Assembly: GCA_017483425.1 (NCBI GenBank)
Contig: JAFUWM010000127.1
Location: 1-9,907, forward strand
Length of the DNA stretch: 9,907 nucleotides
Direction of reading: 5' to 3'
Source of the DNA: Lachnospiraceae bacterium
GTDB lineage: Bacteria; Bacillota; Clostridia; Lachnospirales; Lachnospiraceae
Under the pieces are notes generated by a model. That model did no database searches. It was not told where the DNA came from and saw only the letters and a program-made list of their open reading frames with translations. Positions within the stretch are counted from its first letter, which is position 1; each line of letters opens with the position of its first letter. The position numbers were made by a program, and so were the translations under genes. This document shows, in pieces, positions 6,334 through 9,907 of the stretch.

Positions 6334-7386
6334 ATGAAGGATTTTCTCAAAAGAATAAAATGGATGGCAATACTATACGCGGTAGCAGCGATGCTTCTTA
6401 CCGGCTGCGGCAGCGGTTCCGAAGATAAGGAGGAGCCGCAGGATAAGGTTGAGGCGGGGGATGAAATACAGATCGGTATAGCCTTCGACAGCTTCCTTAT
6501 CGAGCGCTGGGAAAGGGACAGGGATATTTTTGTATCCAGAGCGAGGGATCTCGGCGCTGCTGTTAATGTCCAGAACGCGAACGGGGATGTGCAGAAGCAA
6601 AAGGAGCAGATAAAATACCTGATCGATAAGGACATGGATGTCATAGTCGTCATAGCGGTTGACAGCTTTTCTCTCAAGAAAGAGATACAGGAAGCCGAGG
6701 ACGCAGGCATAAAGGTAGTGGCTTACGACCGGCTGATAAACGATGTGCCGCTGGATCTTTACATATCCTTTGACAATGAAATGGTCGGCAGGTTTATGGC
6801 TGACGCGATAATCGACAAGCTCCCTTCTGGCGGGCGGGTCATGAAGATAAACGGCCCCACTAAGGACAATAACGTGCTGCTTGTGAATAAAGGCTTTGAT
6901 GATGAGATCCGTGGGCATGGCATAAATATATTCGATACATATTATGCCGACGAATGGAAAGGCGAGGAGGCATTTAACTATCTTTCGGAAAACCCCGAGA
7001 AAGCGGACAGGGCTGATGCTGTTATGTGCGGAAATGATTCCCTTGCCGGACAGGCTGTGAAATATTATTCAGAGAAACGCCGGGCCGGAAGCATACCGAT
7101 AGTCGGGCAGGATGCCGATCTGGACGCGTGTCAGCGGGTAGTTGAGGGCACACAGACGATGACGGTGTATAAGAGTATAGACCAGCTCGCCCAGAAAGCG
7201 GCAGAGTCCGCTGTTTCACTTGCAAAAGGAAACAGCGTGGCGGGTATTACGCAGGTAGAGAACGGAAGCCACGAAGTTCCGTATCTCAGCATTCCCCCGA
7301 TAATGGTAACCAAGGACAATATTGACAGTGTCATCATAGACGGCGGCTTCCATCTGCGGGAGGACGTATACCTGAATGCGGATTAG
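6334..7386 (+). CDS. XylF-type sugar-binding lipoprotein, probable sensor subunit (XylFII-like)
   Basis: This lipid-anchored extracellular sugar-binding protein has a signal peptide MKDFLKRIKWMAILYAVAAM and lipobox LTGC (Cys25). A short acidic linker leads into the binding fold near residue 45. It resembles E. coli XylF strongly: ERWERDRDIF, VVAYDRLIND, LYISFDNEMVG, IVGQDADLDACQ, GTQTMTVYK and a final IIDGGFH. It therefore belongs to a different subfamily from the transporter's ChvE-type receptor. Having no transporter genes of its own, and sitting 9 nt behind a YesN-type regulator, it is best read as the sugar-sensing subunit that contacts a LytS-type kinase; use as a second transport receptor cannot be excluded. 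Its start lacks a clear Shine-Dalgarno, so translation is probably coupled to the regulator. It converges on the HipA-like gene with 25 nt between stop codons. Confidence 0.9.
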   Translation: MKDFLKRIKWMAILYAVAAMLLTGCGSGSEDKEEPQDKVEAGDEIQIGIAFDSFLIERWERDRDIFVSRARDLGAAVNVQNANGDVQKQKEQIKYLIDKDMDVIVVIAVDSFSLKKEIQEAEDAGIKVVAYDRLINDVPLDLYISFDNEMVGRFMADAIIDKLPSGGRVMKINGPTKDNNVLLVNKGFDDEIRGHGINIFDTYYADEWKGEEAFNYLSENPEKADRADAVMCGNDSLAGQAVKYYSEKRRAGSIPIVGQDADLDACQRVVEGTQTMTVYKSIDQLAQKAAESAVSLAKGNSVAGITQVENGSHEVPYLSIPPIMVTKDNIDSVIIDGGFHLREDVYLNAD

Positions 7387-7411
7387 GAAAGCATATACAA
7401 GCAGACCCATA

Positions 7412-8629
7412 TTATCGGAAATCCCACGGACTGTCTTTTCTGTGTGGCTTTTCGGTGAATTCTTTCTCATGATAAAGCGATATTTTCTTTCCGTGCTGGA
7501 ATTCATCAAGCATCTGGCACTTTAGATCGTATGTTTCCGATATTACCCTAGCTTTTGTCTCGGGGATCCCCCACCTAGTATAAAAATCCATGACCTCGCT
7601 CTTATCAGGAAGGAGATCGACGCGCAATATATCTTTATTCTTTACGTGCGAGAGCATTCTTTCTTCGGATCTATGGAATCCCGTTATCTCGATACTTAGA
7701 AGTTCAGCCCTTGTAGGAGGCACAGTTCTGTCATCATCTGCATACAACATACTGTTGCCTGAATCAAATATTGGGGCGGGACCCGTTAGTCTTCCTGAGT
7801 CGGAATCCCGGAGCACGCCGAAGTTTAGGAGATGCTCATCGGTGTTGGTGATCACGAAGTCACTAAGCGTCAAGTAGTCCATGTATTCCTGCATCCAGTC
7901 AATCCCGGCCGCCGTACACGTGGAAATATAGAAATCATATCCGGACACGCTACCGGCCTTCTTCGCCGATTCTACTATCTCGTATGCAGGAACGAATTCG
8001 ACATTTTCGTTTGTGAAAGCATGACACCCACTTTGAATGTTTTGGTCGGCAGATTTCCGCAATCCATACTGCACAAAAGGGATATTGTTATCTTGCCGCT
8101 TGTGTATCATTGAGGCCATGGCCTCATTCACAGCCTGTTGTCCGAAGTGCGTGCTTGCCGTCTTCACCAGCATGGGAGGGTGTTCGTTAAGATCCCAATA
8201 CTTTTCCATCTGTCCGCCAAGTGTTGCGTTTGGGTCATATGAGGTTGCATTGTGGTACGGGAGCTTGCCTTCATTATATTCCGCCTGCTTGTGTAATGAG
8301 ACATCTTTCCAGTGCAGGTCTTCGTCAATGGGGCAGAGCCAGTAGCAGTCGGTCATACTGAGGGCAAGGTTCTTTGCCAGGTACTCATAACTCGTTAAGC
8401 AACCGGCTTTCCTAATAACCGATTCCATCATTCGTCTTGATCCGGGAACAGCTCGCTGAATCCACCAGATCTTCATCTTTTTAAGTGTCGCATTTCCAAG
8501 GAAGGGCTCCAATTTCGTACCCGCACTCTTCCAGCCGGACAAAGCCCCTCCGCTCGTTTCTATCCTGACGGTGCCGCATACACTGTCCTTGTGCATCAAC
8601 TTATAGAAGTCTTTATCAATTCCTGGCAT
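7412..8629 (-). CDS. HipA-like kinase-fold protein, no HipB partner seen
   Basis: The 405-aa protein carries the HipA C-terminal kinase signature. FVITNTDEHLLNFGVL supplies the catalytic-loop pattern D-x-H-x-x-N (D264, H266, N269), and PIFDSGNSM supplies the metal-binding Asp (D289). Further upstream, LGGQMEKYWD (137-146), LVK (K156) and NEAMAS (E169) fit the glycine loop, ATP-binding Lys and paired Glu. HipA proteins are Ser/Thr kinases; E. coli HipA phosphorylates glutamyl-tRNA synthetase. The first 75 residues do not look like the usual HipA N-terminal domain; they contain KIWWIQRAVPGSRR. No HipB-like HTH gene lies beside it in the window. ATG 8629 has only a distant AGGA (about 12 nt), so initiation may be weak. 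The gene has its own promoter with an overlapping palindrome, and it separates the sensor kinase from the regulator/sensor pair. Substrate and role are unknown. Confidence 0.82.
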   Translation of the reverse strand: MPGIDKDFYKLMHKDSVCGTVRIETSGGALSGWKSAGTKLEPFLGNATLKKMKIWWIQRAVPGSRRMMESVIRKAGCLTSYEYLAKNLALSMTDCYWLCPIDEDLHWKDVSLHKQAEYNEGKLPYHNATSYDPNATLGGQMEKYWDLNEHPPMLVKTASTHFGQQAVNEAMASMIHKRQDNNIPFVQYGLRKSADQNIQSGCHAFTNENVEFVPAYEIVESAKKAGSVSGYDFYISTCTAAGIDWMQEYMDYLTLSDFVITNTDEHLLNFGVLRDSDSGRLTGPAPIFDSGNSMLYADDDRTVPPTRAELLSIEITGFHRSEERMLSHVKNKDILRVDLLPDKSEVMDFYTRWGIPETKARVISETYDLKCQMLDEFQHGKKISLYHEKEFTEKPHRKDSPWDFR

Positions 8630-8687
8630 TTGTTCTCGGTTTCCTTTTCATATATATAACCGTCAATCAACATTTCAGTAATATCGT

Positions 8688-8716
8688 AGTATAACGAACT
8701 TTCGTTATGCAATCAA
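8688..8716 (-). promoter_or_regulatory. Promoter of the HipA-like gene
   Basis: On the minus strand TTGATT (8711-8716) and TATACT (8688-8693, five of six consensus bases) are separated by exactly 17 bp. Transcription would start near 8681, about 50 nt before the ATG at 8629. A perfect palindrome fills most of the spacer and overlaps the -10 box, so a bound protein would block RNA polymerase. It lies just after the sensor-kinase stop codon, so the HipA-like gene could also be read through from the kinase. Confidence 0.6.
8691..8708. promoter_or_regulatory. Perfect 8+8 bp palindrome overlapping the -10 box (candidate operator)
   Basis: ATAACGAA, CT, TTCGTTAT is a perfect inverted repeat with a 2-bp centre. 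It spans from the -10 hexamer into the spacer of the promoter above. On the plus strand it also contains GAAC-N4-GTTA (8696-8707), one base short of the Gram-positive LexA core GAAC-N4-GTTC, so an SOS-type repressor is an alternative to a dedicated autoregulator. No T run follows on either strand, so it is not a terminator. Confidence 0.55.
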
Positions 8717-8726
8717 AGGATTTGAT
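8712..8726. repeat. Short inverted repeat over the -35 box and kinase 3' end
   Basis: ATCAAA (8712-8717), spacer GGA, TTTGAT (8721-8726) forms a 6-bp stem with a 3-nt loop, 12 nt past the sensor-kinase stop. It overlaps the -35 box of the HipA-like promoter. Without a T run it is a poor intrinsic terminator. It could be a weak mRNA end structure or a second binding site beside the palindrome at 8691-8708. Confidence 0.35.
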
Positions 8727-8737
8727 GATTATCTGAC

Positions 8738-9907
8738 TCAGTCCGAATCCGGTACCGGAATAAGTATATCGACTATTGTCCCCTTATCCCTGCCTTCGCT
8801 GAATATATGCATGACTTCTTCCCTGTCATAAAAAAGCCTGAGTCTCGATATCACGTTTGCTATCCCTACTCCGTTTGAATCCCTCATGAGCGGATCCTCT
8901 CCCGCATTTCCGGTCATGACAGTCCTGATCCGCTCCTCGCTCATCCCTACTCCGTTATCCTCTATCCTCACCCTTATAAGCTCCGGAAGCCTCTCCACTT
9001 TCAGGATGATCCGCTTCTCCCTTTCAATGTTCCTTATCCCATGGTTCACCGCATTCTCGACAACGGGCTGCAGTATCATTCCGGGAACCGATACCAGGAG
9101 ACATTCTTCGTCCAGCTCTTTTGAAAAATGTATCTCTCCTGAAAACCTGACATTTAATATATGAATATAATTATCCACCAAAGCTATTTCCTGTTCAAGC
9201 GTCGTCTCTTTCTCATCGCCTTTGATCTTGTATCTGAAAAAGGCAGCTACATTTTGCAGATATCCGGATGTTTTGTCAGCATCCTCGAGCATGGCAAGCT
9301 GCGCTCCCGCATTTAATGTATTATAGAGAAAATGCGGGTCAATCTGAGCCTGCAGGTATTTCAGCTCGGCATCCTTGAGGTGCGTCTCCATGATGATCTC
9401 TCTCTGCCGCACCGGATCCATGATATTTTTTGTCATAACGGAGGTAAGCAGTATATTAATGATCGCAACTACTATGATGACTGACATCGTCACGGCGGCA
9501 AGAGATCTTAACGAGTCTCTTAAGGCCGAATATTTCTCTGAATTCCTCTTGAACTGTTCATTGTTCAGGCTGTATATATATGCATTGATATAGCTGTAAA
9601 TCTTTTCAGATCTTTCATAGCCTGCATTATATTTTTCAACGACCCTGCCGCGCTTTGCCTGTATCGTCTCCTCGGCAACCGACAGATATGTGTCCGAAAG
9701 CCCCTGTATATCCTGCAGGATCGCCATATTGTCCCTGCCCTGTCCCTGAAGCACAAGCTCCGAGAGATAATCCCTGTACTGCTGTGTAGCGTCAAAATAC
9801 TGCTCCATCGAATCCGTGGATTTTGTATTTAAGTATTCCGTCATGCTGCCCCTCACCTGGCTCAGTGAGTCTGACAGCTCTCCTATCGTTACATTCGTGG
9901 AATACAC
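8738..9907 (-). CDS. Sensor histidine kinase, LytS/YesM type (N-terminus cut by window edge)
   Basis: The last 389 residues of a membrane sensor kinase are present. The first membrane helix and true start lie beyond base 9907; the GTG at the edge is not a supported start. Residues 1-135 are a mostly helical extracellular segment, 138-156 a membrane helix (AVTMSVIIVVAIINILLTS), and 180-385 the kinase core. The phospho-acceptor His192 is in QIDPHFLYNTLNA, the N box in QPVVENAVNHGI, G1 is DNGVGM, and the second glycine box is NGVGIANV. Only about 35 residues separate the membrane helix from His192, so the usual HAMP domain is missing. It is the best candidate in this window to phosphorylate the YesN-type regulator, and its ectodomain may be read by the XylF-type lipoprotein. 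Being on the other strand and beyond the HipA-like gene, that pairing is inferred. Confidence 0.92.
   Translation of the reverse strand: MYSTNVTIGELSDSLSQVRGSMTEYLNTKSTDSMEQYFDATQQYRDYLSELVLQGQGRDNMAILQDIQGLSDTYLSVAEETIQAKRGRVVEKYNAGYERSEKIYSYINAYIYSLNNEQFKRNSEKYSALRDSLRSLAAVTMSVIIVVAIINILLTSVMTKNIMDPVRQREIIMETHLKDAELKYLQAQIDPHFLYNTLNAGAQLAMLEDADKTSGYLQNVAAFFRYKIKGDEKETTLEQEIALVDNYIHILNVRFSGEIHFSKELDEECLLVSVPGMILQPVVENAVNHGIRNIEREKRIILKVERLPELIRVRIEDNGVGMSEERIRTVMTGNAGEDPLMRDSNGVGIANVISRLRLFYDREEVMHIFSEGRDKGTIVDILIPVPDSD

Noticed and set aside
5191..6918. Minus-strand open frames opposite the response regulator and sensor lipoprotein
   Set aside because: The plus-strand proteins are full length with clear domains; the opposite frames are Arg- or Ser-rich shadows.
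7412..8629. The HipA-like gene as part of an insertion sequence or integrated element
   Set aside because: No terminal inverted repeats, target duplications, tRNA gene or integrase are visible around it, and GC by eye resembles its neighbours. Recent acquisition is possible but not shown.
1..9907. tRNA, rRNA, riboswitch or CRISPR structures
   Set aside because: Scanning the intergenic stretches showed no cloverleaf, spaced repeat array or recognisable riboswitch core; almost all of the window is coding.

Overview
The window looks like chromosome from an anaerobic Firmicute, most likely a Lachnospiraceae member (Butyrivibrio/Roseburia-like). The clues are strong purine-rich Shine-Dalgarno sites, Gram-positive-style lipoproteins with an Ala/Glu-rich tether, a YesN-type response regulator, a LytS/YesM-type histidine kinase, and roughly 45-50% GC by eye. 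The genus call comes from protein resemblance and was not tested by search.

Left part, minus strand (4429 down to 1): a monosaccharide ABC-transporter operon in the order chvE (sugar-binding lipoprotein), mmsA/gguA (double ATPase), mmsB/gguB (permease), then a second paralogous permease cut by the left edge. A GC-rich hairpin followed by TTTT lies between chvE and mmsA and probably sets a high binding-protein to transporter ratio. The remaining genes are tightly packed (1-13 nt gaps).

Middle (4430-4731): a 302-bp divergent control region. It holds a striking inverted repeat with 18-bp arms and four copies of TAGCAC, two on each strand. From here the plus strand carries a YesN-type response regulator (REC, degenerate GGDEF-like middle, AraC HTH) and, 9 nt later, a XylF-type sugar-binding lipoprotein. 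This layout matches the known XylFII-LytS-YesN three-component logic: a lipid-anchored sugar sensor signals through a LytS-type kinase to a YesN regulator that controls a neighbouring sugar transporter.

Right part, minus strand: a HipA-like kinase-fold gene (7412-8629) converges on the sensor gene, and a sensor histidine kinase (8738 to beyond the right edge) lies upstream of it. The kinase is the likely partner of the YesN regulator. It is on the other strand and separated from the sensor/regulator pair by the HipA-like gene. The HipA-like gene has a good sigma-A-type promoter overlapped by a perfect palindrome, and no HipB-type antitoxin is visible. The kinase has no room for a HAMP domain between its membrane helix and its catalytic core.

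The transporter and its three-component control follow known families. The less ordinary parts are the HipA-like gene in the middle of the signalling locus, its palindromic promoter, the paired permeases, the HAMP-less kinase and the symmetric divergent control region.
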